From Usitatibacter sp035624355 (GTDB taxonomy: Bacteria; Pseudomonadota; Gammaproteobacteria; Burkholderiales; Usitatibacteraceae), in the NCBI GenBank assembly GCA_035624355.1, contig DASPRQ010000103.1, positions 1-64,000 of the forward strand: a stretch of 64,000 nucleotides of DNA, read 5' to 3'. How positions within the stretch are numbered: the first letter of the stretch is position 1; every line of letters begins with the position of its first letter. The position numbers and the translations under genes were made by a program. Positions 28,489 through 37,454 of this stretch are shown here, piece after piece. The notes under the pieces are model-generated. The model was not told the DNA's origin, ran no database searches, and saw only the letters and a program-made list of their open reading frames with translations.

Positions 28489-31400
28489 ATGAAGCACGCC
28501 ATGTCCCCGTCGCCGTCGCGCGCGCGCCTTTGCATCGCGGCGCTGGTGCTTGCCAGCGGGCTGGGCACGGTCCTTCCCGCCGCCGCGGCGCTGATCGACC
28601 TCTCGCAATCTCCCCTCGCGAGCAGCTCCAGCGGGATCGTGAAGCCCAACATCAGCTTCGTGCTCGACTCCTCGGGCTCGATGGCATGGTCGCACGCGCC
28701 CGACGAGTCGCAGCCCTTCGCCAGCAAGGTGGGCTACAAGACCACGCAATGCAACAGCATCTACTACCGTCCCGACATCCAGTACGTGCCGCCGAAGCAC
28801 TCGGACGGAACCGACTACCCCAACTCGAGCTTTACCGGCGCCTGGAAGAACGGCTTCACCACGGGCGCGGGAACGGTGGACCTGTCGAGCTCCTTCTACG
28901 CCTACGACAACACCAGCAGCTTCGGCGCGGGCACCGACACCGCGCAGCCCGCCTACTACTACCTCTACCTCGGCTCGCAGACGCCGAGCGGCGTCAACTA
29001 CCAGAACACCAGCAGCCAGTTCTACAAGGAGTGCAACCTGAACGAGTCGCCCAAGCCCTACGCGACGATCACATTTTCCGGCAGCAACAGCACGGCCGTG
29101 GTGAGCATCACCGTGAACGGGCTGAACATCATGAGCGGCTCGACCTCCGCGACGACGAGCTCCAGCACGCTCGCCTCCAGCACGGCGGCGCTGATCACGG
29201 TGGCCGGCTACAGCGCGACCGCCTCCGGCAGCACGGTGACGATCAACGGCCCGGCCTCGGCCGCGGGGGTCGTTCCGGTCGTCACCACGTCGCCGCCGCA
29301 GCCGACCGCGACCGTGACGTTCTCCGCGGGCGGCAACAACTCGATCGTGCAGGGCATCAAGGTGGGCGGCACCCAGATCATGATCGGCGCCACCTCCGCG
29401 ACCACGAGCACGACCACGATGGCGACCAACGTCGCCGGGAACATCAGTCTGGCGGGCTACAGCGCGACCTCCTCCGGCAGCACCGTCACGATCACCGGTC
29501 CCGCGGGGTCCGCCGGGCTCGTGCCCGTGGTCACCATCCAGCCGGTCACCGCGACGGCGACCATCACGGTCTCGGGCAGCGGCAGCACGTCGGTGTCGAG
29601 CATCAAGGTGAACGGCCTCGAGACCATGAGCGGCACTTCCACCGCGAGCAGCAGCAGCAACACCGTCGCGTCCAACGTCGCCGCGAAGATCAACCAGAAC
29701 GGCTTCAGCGCGAGCGCCTCGGGCAGCACGATCACGATCAGCGGCCCGCTCTCGGCGGCGGGCTTCACGCCCGTCGTCACGAAGTCGGGCGGCAAGACGC
29801 TCACGCCTTCGGCCTTCGTGGCCGGAAGCACGATGAACTACTCGGCCTCGTCGTTCACCCTGTCGGCTCCCATATCGGCGGCGGTGCAGGCCTTCACCCC
29901 GTTCCAGAAGGTCATCGTGAGCGCGACCTCGGGCCCCGGCGGCACCGACGAGCGCCAGAACTTCGCGAACTGGTTCAGCTATTACCGGTGGCGCATCCTG
30001 ATGATGAAGTCCGGCGCGGGCCGCGCTTTCGCGAGCATCGGGTCGAACTACCGCGTGGGCTTCATGACGATCTACGCCACGCCGAGCAGCAGCACGACGG
30101 ACCCGAACTACCTGGCGATCAACGACTTCGACCAGACGCAGAAGGACGCCTGGTACTCGAAGTTCTACGGGGAAACCGCCGGCGGATCGACGCCCCTGAA
30201 GACCGCGTTCTCGACCGCGGGGCGCAACATCGCGGGCAAGCTCGGCCCGGATCCCATCCAGTACTCGTGCCAGCAGAACTTCCTCATCCTCACGACGGAC
30301 GGCTACTGGAACGCGGGCACGGCCAACGCCGTGAAGCTCGACGGCTCGACCGCGGTGGGCAACCAGGACAACAACGCCACCGCCACACCGCGGCCGATGT
30401 ACGACGGCGGCCTCTCGGGCGCGTCGAACACGCTGGCCGACGCCTCCGCGTACTACTACAACACGGACCTCCGCACCACCAACTGCAACTCGGGCGTGGG
30501 CGGCGCGGACGTCTGCCAGAACAACGTGCCGGTCTCGGGCGCCGACAGCGCCCCGTGGCAGCACATGACGACGTTCACCCTGGGCCTGGGCACGAACGGC
30601 CTGCTCGGCTTCTCGTCCGACTACCTTTCGGGCGGGTCGGCCGACTACAACGCGATCGTGTCCGGCTCGAAGAACTGGCCGGTGCCCACGGGCGACACGC
30701 TCACCACGATCGACGACCTGTGGCACGCGGCGGTCGACGGGCACGGCGAGTACTTCAGCGCGAAGAACCCGGACCTGCTCGTCTCGGGCCTGCGCCAGGC
30801 GCTCGCGGGCGTCTCGGCGCGCGAGGCGGCGGGCGCCGCGGCGGCGACCTCGAACCTCGAGCCGGTCGCCGGCGACAACTTCGCGTTCGTCGCGAGCTAC
30901 ACCACCGTCAAGTGGGACGGCGAGATCCAGGCGCGCCCGATCGACCTCGTGACGGGGGCCATATCCTCCACGCCGATCTGGTCGGGGCAGGCGCAGCTCG
31001 ACACGCAGGTCTCTCTCAACAGCGACTCGCGGACGATCTTCACGTTCCTGGGCGGCGCGCAGGTGTCCTTCGCGCCCTCGAGCTTCACCACGGGGCAGAA
31101 ATCGACGTGGTTCGATCCCACGGCCTCGCCCGCGCTGTCGCAGTTCGCGGGATGGACGCCTACCCAGGTGGCCGCGGCGACCCCCGACACGCTCATCAAC
31201 TACCTGCGGGGCCAGTTCGGCTACGAGGAGCGCGGCTCGAACGCGGTGCAGCTCTACCGCGAGCGCGACCACGTGCTCGGCGACATCATCGACGGCAAGC
31301 CGGTCTACGTGAAGAGCCCGCCGTTCAACTACAGCGAGAACAGCTACCAGACGTTCAAGACGAGCCTCGCCTCGCGCCAGGGCGTCGTGTACGTGGCGGC

Positions 31401-32703
31401 CAACGACGGCATGCTGCACGCCTTCGATTCGCTCTCCGGAAACGAGCTGTGGGCCTACGTCCCGTCGTTCGTGATTCCCAACCTGAAGGCGCTCGCCGAC
31501 GACAACTACGCGAACGCCCACGAGTACTACGTGGACGGCTCGCCCACGGTGAGCGACGTCTGGACCGGCACGGCGTGGAGGACGATCCTCGTCGGGGGCC
31601 TCAACGGCGGCGGCAAGGGCTACTACGCGCTCGACATCACCGACCCGGCGGCGCCCACCGTGATCTGGGAGTACAGCGACACGAACCTCGGCTTCAGCTA
31701 CGGCAACCCGGTGATCGGCAAGCTCACCGACGGCACGTGGATCGTGGCCTTCACCTCGGGCTACAACAACACGCCGCCGGCCAACCCGAGCGCCGACGGC
31801 GTGGGGCGCCTGTACGTCCTCAACGCGTACACGGGGACGCTCAAGTTCACGGTCAGCACGAACGTGGGCACCTCGACCTCGCCCTCGGGCCTCGGCAGGA
31901 TCGCCGCCTGGGTGAACGACGGCCTGAACGACAACACCATCCAGCGCATCTACGGCGGCGACATGCTCGGGAACCTCTGGCGGTTCGACATCGACAACAT
32001 CATCCCGCCGGCCGGCATCGAGGCCACGCAGCTCGCGTTCTTCCAGGTGGGCACGTACCAGCAGCCGATCACGACGGCGCCCGAGCTCGGCATCGTCAAC
32101 AACAAGCCCGTGATCTACGTGGCGACCGGCCGCTACCTCGGCACCTCGGACCTGACCGACACCAACCAGCAGTCGCTGTACGCGATCGTCGACCAGCTCA
32201 ACGCGACGGGCCTCGGCAACGCGCGCACCGAGACGACGTGCCCGCTGGTGCAGCAGTCGCTCACCATCATCGACTCGAACACGCGCTCCACCTCCACGCT
32301 TCCCGTGGACCTCGCGTCGAAGTGCGGCTGGTTCCTGGACTTCAACCCGTCCAACGACAGCCCGGGCGAGCGCGTGAACGTCGATCCGAAGCTGCAGCTG
32401 GGCGTGCTCGCCGTCGCGACGAACGTCCCGGAGAAGAGCGTGTGCACGGTCGGCGGCACGAGCTGGCTCTACTTCTTCGACTACTCGACCGGCCAGTTCG
32501 TGAGCACGTCGTCGGGCAACGTCGCGGGACAGAAGATCGGCAACTCGATCGCCGTGGGTCTCAACACGTATCGCCTGCCGGACGGCCGCGTGGTGAGCAC
32601 CATCACCACGTCGGACGACCAGCACCCGGTGTTCGGCAACCCGAGCTACCCGGGCGGCACGAACGTCGGCAAGCGCGTGCAGTGGAGGGAGCTGCTCAAC
32701 TGA
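28489..32703 (+). CDS. pilY1: Type IV pilus tip adhesin/biogenesis factor PilY1
   Basis: The 1404-residue protein has a signal peptide (about 1-34). A von Willebrand A-like region follows with the metal site DSSGS at residues 60-64, then a PilY1 C-terminal beta-propeller from about residue 920 (GKPVYVKSPPFNY, VVYVAANDGMLHAFDSLSGNELWAYVPS, YYVDGSPTVSDVW, GGLNGGGKGYYALDI). PilY1 sits at the pilus tip and acts in assembly, adhesion and surface sensing. Unusual is an insertion of three ~81-residue repeats at about residues 192-434. A strong terminator follows. Confidence 0.93.
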   Translation: MKHAMSPSPSRARLCIAALVLASGLGTVLPAAAALIDLSQSPLASSSSGIVKPNISFVLDSSGSMAWSHAPDESQPFASKVGYKTTQCNSIYYRPDIQYVPPKHSDGTDYPNSSFTGAWKNGFTTGAGTVDLSSSFYAYDNTSSFGAGTDTAQPAYYYLYLGSQTPSGVNYQNTSSQFYKECNLNESPKPYATITFSGSNSTAVVSITVNGLNIMSGSTSATTSSSTLASSTAALITVAGYSATASGSTVTINGPASAAGVVPVVTTSPPQPTATVTFSAGGNNSIVQGIKVGGTQIMIGATSATTSTTTMATNVAGNISLAGYSATSSGSTVTITGPAGSAGLVPVVTIQPVTATATITVSGSGSTSVSSIKVNGLETMSGTSTASSSSNTVASNVAAKINQNGFSASASGSTITISGPLSAAGFTPVVTKSGGKTLTPSAFVAGSTMNYSASSFTLSAPISAAVQAFTPFQKVIVSATSGPGGTDERQNFANWFSYYRWRILMMKSGAGRAFASIGSNYRVGFMTIYATPSSSTTDPNYLAINDFDQTQKDAWYSKFYGETAGGSTPLKTAFSTAGRNIAGKLGPDPIQYSCQQNFLILTTDGYWNAGTANAVKLDGSTAVGNQDNNATATPRPMYDGGLSGASNTLADASAYYYNTDLRTTNCNSGVGGADVCQNNVPVSGADSAPWQHMTTFTLGLGTNGLLGFSSDYLSGGSADYNAIVSGSKNWPVPTGDTLTTIDDLWHAAVDGHGEYFSAKNPDLLVSGLRQALAGVSAREAAGAAAATSNLEPVAGDNFAFVASYTTVKWDGEIQARPIDLVTGAISSTPIWSGQAQLDTQVSLNSDSRTIFTFLGGAQVSFAPSSFTTGQKSTWFDPTASPALSQFAGWTPTQVAAATPDTLINYLRGQFGYEERGSNAVQLYRERDHVLGDIIDGKPVYVKSPPFNYSENSYQTFKTSLASRQGVVYVAANDGMLHAFDSLSGNELWAYVPSFVIPNLKALADDNYANAHEYYVDGSPTVSDVWTGTAWRTILVGGLNGGGKGYYALDITDPAAPTVIWEYSDTNLGFSYGNPVIGKLTDGTWIVAFTSGYNNTPPANPSADGVGRLYVLNAYTGTLKFTVSTNVGTSTSPSGLGRIAAWVNDGLNDNTIQRIYGGDMLGNLWRFDIDNIIPPAGIEATQLAFFQVGTYQQPITTAPELGIVNNKPVIYVATGRYLGTSDLTDTNQQSLYAIVDQLNATGLGNARTETTCPLVQQSLTIIDSNTRSTSTLPVDLASKCGWFLDFNPSNDSPGERVNVDPKLQLGVLAVATNVPEKSVCTVGGTSWLYFFDYSTGQFVSTSSGNVAGQKIGNSIAVGLNTYRLPDGRVVSTITTSDDQHPVFGNPSYPGGTNVGKRVQWRELLN
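29062..29790 (+). repeat. Three tandem ~81-residue repeats inside pilY1
   Basis: Units start near 29062, 29305 and 29551, about 243-246 bases apart. Each runs through a strand (ATITFSGSNST, ATVTFSAGGNNS, ATITVSGSGST), I-VNG or KVGG, a Ser/Thr-rich TSATTSSSTLAS-like stretch, GYSATASGSTVTI-like strands and a closing VVPVVT, VPVVT or TPVVT. They are degenerate at the DNA level. They look like beta-sandwich modules placed within the A-domain region. Confidence 0.85.
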
Positions 32704-32720
32704 TCCGCGGCCACTCCGAG

Positions 32721-32751
32721 AGCGCCCGGCCCGCGGCCGGGCGCTTTTTTT
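32721..32751 (+). terminator. Rho-independent terminator of the pil operon
   Basis: AGCGCCCGGC, a short CCGC loop and GGCCGGGCGCT form a strong GC hairpin followed by seven T. It starts 17 bases after the pilY1 stop and ends just before the next GTG start. Confidence 0.93.
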
Positions 32752-32758
32752 CCCGCCC

Positions 32759-33154
32759 GTGAAGCCGCGCTCCTGGCTCGCCGGGGCGGCGATCGCCGCG
32801 GTGGCGATCGGCGGCGGCTACGCCTGGATGTGGGCGCCGTGGCGCTGGTTCGCCGCTTCCGAGGTGAGCCGCGTCGCCTATCCGCTGCGCGACGTCGGGC
32901 TCGCGTTCCCCCCGGGGCGCGAGGGCGTGGATTACTACGGCACGCTGCGCATGGACGTCTACATCGACGCGGAGGGCCGGGTGGACCGCGTCCGGGTGCT
33001 CGAGTCGAGCGTGCCCGCGTCCTTCCGCGACGGCGCGGTGCGCGCCTTCGAGGCGACGCGCTTCGATCCGGCGGTGCGCTTCGGCCGGCCCGTGAAGAGC
33101 GTGAAGCGGGTCGAGGTGGAATTCGCCCCGCCCTCGCCCGGGGTGCTGAAGTAG
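32759..33154 (+). CDS. Short TonB C-terminal-domain protein
   Basis: The 131 residues include one N-terminal membrane segment (about 7-27, WLAGAAIAAVAIGGGYAWMW) and a TonB/TolA C-terminal-like domain. That domain has GTLRMDVYIDAEGRVDRVRVLESSVPASFRDGAVRAFEATRFDPA. There is almost no Pro-rich linker, so it is too short to span the periplasm like classical TonB. A role in energising an outer-membrane receptor, or a structural role near the pilus, is possible but unproved. It starts at GTG 32759, directly after the terminator. Its stop abuts the ispH stop. Confidence 0.72.
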   Translation: MKPRSWLAGAAIAAVAIGGGYAWMWAPWRWFAASEVSRVAYPLRDVGLAFPPGREGVDYYGTLRMDVYIDAEGRVDRVRVLESSVPASFRDGAVRAFEATRFDPAVRFGRPVKSVKRVEVEFAPPSPGVLK

Positions 33155-34123
33155 CTATCCCGCGTGCGGGCCGCCGACCCCGCGCGGCAGGGGGAAGGTC
33201 ACGTGCTCGTCGATGCCCTCGAGCTCGTGCACGCGGCGCACGCCCAGGGCCTGCAGGCGCAGGATCACCTCGTGCACCAGCACCTCGGGGGCCGAGGCGC
33301 CGGCGGTGAGGCCCACACGACGCTTGCCGGCGAGCCACTCGGGCCGCAGCTCCTCGGCGCTGTCCACCAGGTAGGCCTCGCGCCCGAGGTTGCGCGCGAC
33401 CTCGCGCAGCCGGTTCGAGTTCGAGCTCGCGAGCGAGCCCACGACGATCACCACGTCGCACTGCGGCGCCATGAACTTGACCGCGTCCTGCCGGTTCTGC
33501 GTCGCGTAGCAGATGTCGTCCTTCTTGGGCCCGACGATGGCGGGGAAGCGCACCCTGAGGGCGGCGATCACGCGGGCGCAGTCGTCGATGGACAGCGTCG
33601 TCTGGGTCACGTAGGCGAGGCGCCCGGGGTCGCGCACGGCGAGCTTCGCCACGTCCCCCTCGTTCTCGACGAGGTACATGCCCGATTCCGACTGTCCCAT
33701 CGTCCCCTCGGCCTCGGGGTGGCCCTCGTGGCCGATCATGACCACCTCGCGCCCCTGGTCGCGCATGCGCGCGACCTCCACGTGCACCTTGGTGACGAGC
33801 GGGCAGGTGGCGTCGAAGACCTTGAGGCCGCGCGCCTCGGCCTCGCGGCGCACGTCGAGGGCCACGCCGTGGGCGGAGAAGATCACCGTGGCGCCGGCGG
33901 GCACCTCCGAGAGCTCGTCGACGAACACGGCGCCCTTGGCCCGGAGATCCTCGACGACGAAGCGGTTGTGGACGATCTCGTGGCGCACGTAGATCGGCGC
34001 GCCGTGCAGCTCCAGGGCCCGCTCGACGATGGCGATGGCGCGGTCGACGCCCGCGCAGAAGCCCCGAGGCTTCGCGAGCAGGACCTCGGCGTCCGCGGCG
34101 GGCGGCTCGGGGCGGTCGTTCAT
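33155..34123 (-). CDS. ispH: 4-hydroxy-3-methylbut-2-enyl diphosphate reductase
   Basis: The 322-residue iron-sulfur enzyme makes IPP and DMAPP in the last step of the MEP pathway. The three cluster cysteines are visible: Cys23 (KPRGFCAGVDRAI), Cys107 (FDATCPLV) and Cys205 (DDICYATQNRQ). The substrate-binding HEIVHN and SNSNRL are present. The ATG overlaps the lspA stop (34120-34123), continuing the ileS-lspA-ispH operon. Confidence 0.96.
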   Translation of the reverse strand: MNDRPEPPAADAEVLLAKPRGFCAGVDRAIAIVERALELHGAPIYVRHEIVHNRFVVEDLRAKGAVFVDELSEVPAGATVIFSAHGVALDVRREAEARGLKVFDATCPLVTKVHVEVARMRDQGREVVMIGHEGHPEAEGTMGQSESGMYLVENEGDVAKLAVRDPGRLAYVTQTTLSIDDCARVIAALRVRFPAIVGPKKDDICYATQNRQDAVKFMAPQCDVVIVVGSLASSNSNRLREVARNLGREAYLVDSAEELRPEWLAGKRRVGLTAGASAPEVLVHEVILRLQALGVRRVHELEGIDEHVTFPLPRGVGGPHAG

Positions 34124-34641
34124 GGCTCCTCCACGGGCGCCGGGCGGGCAGGCGCGCCGCGCCGCCGCGGCCACACGCCGTCGGCGACGAGCAGCGCCAC
34201 GCCCACCGTGATCGCGGAGTCGGCGACGTTGAACGCGGGGAAGGCGTGCCCCGCGGCGTGCACGACCACGAAGTCCACGACGCGCCCGATCGTCACGCGA
34301 TCCCAGAGGTTGCCGAGCGCCCCGCCGAGCACGAGGGCGAGGGCGAGCGGAACGACGCGGCGCTCGTGCGGGCGGCGCAGCATCACGACGATGCCCGCGG
34401 AGATGGCCACCGCCACGGCGGTGAAGAACCAGCGTTGCCACCCGCCCGCGTCGGCGAGGAAGCTGAAGGCCGCACCCGGGTTGTAGACGAGGGCGAGCCT
34501 CAGGAACCCGGTGACGTCGAGCGCCTCCCCGCGCGCGAACGCCGCGGCGACCCACGCCTTCGTCGCGAGGTCGAGCGCCACCACGGCGGCGCTCACCAGG
34601 AGCCACCGGGCCCAGCCTCGGCCGGACGCCCGCTCAGGCAT
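34120..34641 (-). CDS. lspA: Lipoprotein signal peptidase II
   Basis: The 173-residue membrane protease has four hydrophobic segments and the catalytic aspartates Asp123 (GRVVDFVVVH) and Asp141 (FPAFNVADSAITVG). It also has the conserved NPGAAFSFL and GGALGNLWDR. It removes signal peptides from diacylated prolipoproteins. It overlaps ileS by 8 bases and ispH by 4. Confidence 0.96.
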   Translation of the reverse strand: MPERASGRGWARWLLVSAAVVALDLATKAWVAAAFARGEALDVTGFLRLALVYNPGAAFSFLADAGGWQRWFFTAVAVAISAGIVVMLRRPHERRVVPLALALVLGGALGNLWDRVTIGRVVDFVVVHAAGHAFPAFNVADSAITVGVALLVADGVWPRRRGAPARPAPVEEP

Positions 34642-37447
34642 GCTCGCGTGGCTCCCCGGGCCCTTCCAGGTTCGCGACGCAGCGGCCGCAGATCGCCGGG
34701 TGGCGCGCGTCGGACCCCACGTCGGAGCGCCAGTGCCAGCAGCGCTCGCACTTGGGATGGGCGCTCGCCGCGACCTCGACGTTCACGATGCCCTCGCCGC
34801 TCGAGGCGTGCAGCGCCGTCTTCGAGGTGATGAGGACGAACCGCAGGTCGTCGCCGAGCGAGGCGAGGAGCGCGAGATCCGCGCCCCCCGCCTCGATCGT
34901 GACCTCGGCCTGGAGCGAGGAGCCGATGGCGCCGGCGGCGCGGCTGTCCTCGAGGCGCTTGGCGACCGCCGCCCGGATCTCCCGCAGCCGCGACCAGCGC
35001 GCGAGCAGCGCCTCCTCGCCGTCCTGGGGCGGAAGGACGTCGTTCCAGGTGTGGAAGAAGACGCTGTCGCCGCCGGCCGGATGCAGCACCGCCCAGGCCT
35101 CCTCCGCGGTGAAGGACAGGATCGGGGCCATGAGGCGCAGCAGCGCCTGCGTGACGTGGTGCAGCGCCGACTGGGCGCTGCGCCGGGCGCGCGAGGCGGC
35201 GGGCGCGGTGTAGAGGCGGTCCTTGAGGATGTCGAGCCAGAAGCCGCCGAGGTCCTCGGAGCAGAAGTTCTGCAGGCGCTGCGCCACGAGGTGGAACTCG
35301 AAGCGGCCGTAGTCCTCGATGCAGGCCGAGGCCATGGCGCGCGTCATGGCGAGCGCGTAGCGGTCGATCTCGAGCCAGCGGCCGGGCGCGAGCAGGTCGC
35401 TGGCGGGATCGAAGTCCGCGGTGTTGGCGAGCAGGAAGCGCAGCGTGTTGCGCATCCGCCGGTAGCTCTCCACGACGCGCTTCAGGATCTCGTCGGAGAT
35501 GAAGAGCTCGCCGGAGTAGTCGGTGGAAGCGACCCACAGGCGGATGATCTCGGCGCCCAGCGTGTCGGTGACCTTCTGCGGCGCGATCACGTTGCCGAGG
35601 GACTTCGACATCTTGCGGCCCTGGCCGTCGACCGTGAAGCCGTGGGTGAGGAGCGAGTCGTAGGGCGCGCGCCCGTCCATGGCGCAGCCCGTGAGCAGGC
35701 TCGATTGGAACCACCCGCGGTGCTGGTCGCTGCCCTCGAGGTACATGTCCGCGGGCCAGCGCTGCCCGGCGAGCCCGCGCAGCACCGTGAAGTGGGTCGT
35801 GCCCGAGTCGAACCAGACGTCCACCGTGTCGGAGAGCTTGCGGTAGCGCGCGGGATCCACGCCGAAATCCTCGCAGGTCGCGGCGAACCACGCCTCGATG
35901 CCGCCCTCGCGCACCTTCGCCGCGGCCTTCTCGACGAGGGCCTCGGTGTCGGGGTGCAGCTCCTCGGTGGCGCGGTCGAGGAAGAAGGGCAGCGGCACGC
36001 CCCAGTAGCGCTGGCGCGAGAGCGTCCAGTCGGGCCGGTTGGCGATCATCGCCGCGAGGCGCGAGCGGCCCCACGACGGGTAGAACGCCGTCGCTTCGAT
36101 CGCGCGCGTGGCGAGCTCGCGCAGCGTCCGTCCCCCGGTCGCCGGCGCGCCCGCGGCCGAGGGCCGGTCCATGCCGATGAACCACTGGGTCGTGGCGCGG
36201 AAGATGATGGGCGTCTTGTGCCGCCAGCAGTGGGGATAGCTGTGGCGCACCTGCACCGAATGCAGGAGCGCCCCGCTCTCGGCGAGCTTCGCGAGGATGG
36301 GCTTCTCCGCCTCGCGCACGCCGAGGCCCGCGAAGTGCGGGACCCCGGCCTTGAAGCGCCCGGCGTCGTCCACCGGCTGGTCGAGGGCGAGCCGGTACTT
36401 CACGCCCATGTCGAAGTCTTCGGCGCCGTGGGCGGGTGCGGTGTGCACGAGGCCCGTGCCGGCCTCGAGCGTCACGTGGGTGCCGATCACGACGGGGACC
36501 TCGCGCGCTTCCAGCGGATGGCGGAAGAAGAGCCCCTCGAGCGCGGCCCCCGCGGCGCGCCCGAGCACCCGCTTCGCCTGCAGGCCGTAGCGCTCGAGGC
36601 ACGCCTCGCGCAGCTCCGCGGCGAGGATCAGCGCGCCGCGCTCGGTGGCCACCAGCTCGTAGACGAGGTCGGGGTGCGCCGCGATCGCGCGGTTGCCGGG
36701 CAGCGTCCAGGGCGTGGTGGTCCAGATCACCGCGAAGACGCGGGTGTTCGAGCGCTCGGCCTCGAAGGCCCTCGCCACCGCGTCCGGGTCGACCGCCTCG
36801 AAGGCGACGTCGATCGCCACCGAGGTTTTGTCCTCGTACTCGACCTCGGCCTCGGCGAGAGCGGAGCCGCACTCGATGCACCAGTTCACGGGCTTGAGGC
36901 CCCGGTAGAGCAGCCCGTTCTTCCAGATGCGGCCGAGGGCGAGGATCTCCGCCGCCTCGGTTTCGAGCCCCATGGTGCGGTACGGGTGGTCCCAGTCGCC
37001 CAGCACGCCCAGGCGCATGAAGTCCTTCTTCTGGCGCTCGATCTGCTCGGCGGCGTACGCGCGGCACAGGGCGCGCGCCCGGTTCGGCTCGAGGTCGCGG
37101 CCGTACTTCTTCTCGATCTGGTGCTCGATGGGCAGCCCGTGGCAGTCCCAGCCGGGCGTGTAGGGCGCATCGAACCCCGCCATCGTCTTCGACTTCACCA
37201 CGAGGTCCTTGAGGACCTTGTTCGCCGCGTGTCCCATGTGCAGGTCGCCGTTCGCGTAGGGCGGGCCGTCGTGCAGGACGAACTTGGGCCGCCCCTTGCA
37301 GCGCGCGCGCAGGCGCTCGTAGAGCTTCGTCTCCCGCCAGCGCTCGATCCACGCGGGCTCGCGCTTGGCGAGGTCGCCCCGCATGGGGAAGGGCGTCTCC
37401 GGGAGGTTCAGCGTTCGCTTGTAGTCGGTCTTCGCGTCGTTCGGCAT
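34634..37447 (-). CDS. ileS: Isoleucyl-tRNA synthetase
   Basis: The 937-residue class I synthetase has the HIGH-type motif HMGH (residues 70-73, in GPPYANGDLHMGH), the KMSKS motif at about 612-616, and the editing domain between them. The C-terminal zinc site is CERCWHWRS...CGRC, as in bacterial type 1 IleRS. It is followed by lspA with an 8-base overlap and preceded by ribF 7 bases away, the standard order in Gram-negative bacteria. Confidence 0.97.
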   Translation of the reverse strand: MPNDAKTDYKRTLNLPETPFPMRGDLAKREPAWIERWRETKLYERLRARCKGRPKFVLHDGPPYANGDLHMGHAANKVLKDLVVKSKTMAGFDAPYTPGWDCHGLPIEHQIEKKYGRDLEPNRARALCRAYAAEQIERQKKDFMRLGVLGDWDHPYRTMGLETEAAEILALGRIWKNGLLYRGLKPVNWCIECGSALAEAEVEYEDKTSVAIDVAFEAVDPDAVARAFEAERSNTRVFAVIWTTTPWTLPGNRAIAAHPDLVYELVATERGALILAAELREACLERYGLQAKRVLGRAAGAALEGLFFRHPLEAREVPVVIGTHVTLEAGTGLVHTAPAHGAEDFDMGVKYRLALDQPVDDAGRFKAGVPHFAGLGVREAEKPILAKLAESGALLHSVQVRHSYPHCWRHKTPIIFRATTQWFIGMDRPSAAGAPATGGRTLRELATRAIEATAFYPSWGRSRLAAMIANRPDWTLSRQRYWGVPLPFFLDRATEELHPDTEALVEKAAAKVREGGIEAWFAATCEDFGVDPARYRKLSDTVDVWFDSGTTHFTVLRGLAGQRWPADMYLEGSDQHRGWFQSSLLTGCAMDGRAPYDSLLTHGFTVDGQGRKMSKSLGNVIAPQKVTDTLGAEIIRLWVASTDYSGELFISDEILKRVVESYRRMRNTLRFLLANTADFDPASDLLAPGRWLEIDRYALAMTRAMASACIEDYGRFEFHLVAQRLQNFCSEDLGGFWLDILKDRLYTAPAASRARRSAQSALHHVTQALLRLMAPILSFTAEEAWAVLHPAGGDSVFFHTWNDVLPPQDGEEALLARWSRLREIRAAVAKRLEDSRAAGAIGSSLQAEVTIEAGGADLALLASLGDDLRFVLITSKTALHASSGEGIVNVEVAASAHPKCERCWHWRSDVGSDARHPAICGRCVANLEGPGEPREHA

Positions 37448-37454
37448 CGGGCTC

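Noticed and set aside
27757..32625. A 1622-codon open frame antisense to pilW/pilX/pilY1
   Set aside because: Its composition is Arg/Ala/Gly/His-rich low-complexity, typical of the reverse of GC-rich codons; pilY1 on the other strand has clear domains. Similar long antisense frames at 59877-63401, 34511-37666 and 12565-14772 are rejected for the same reason.
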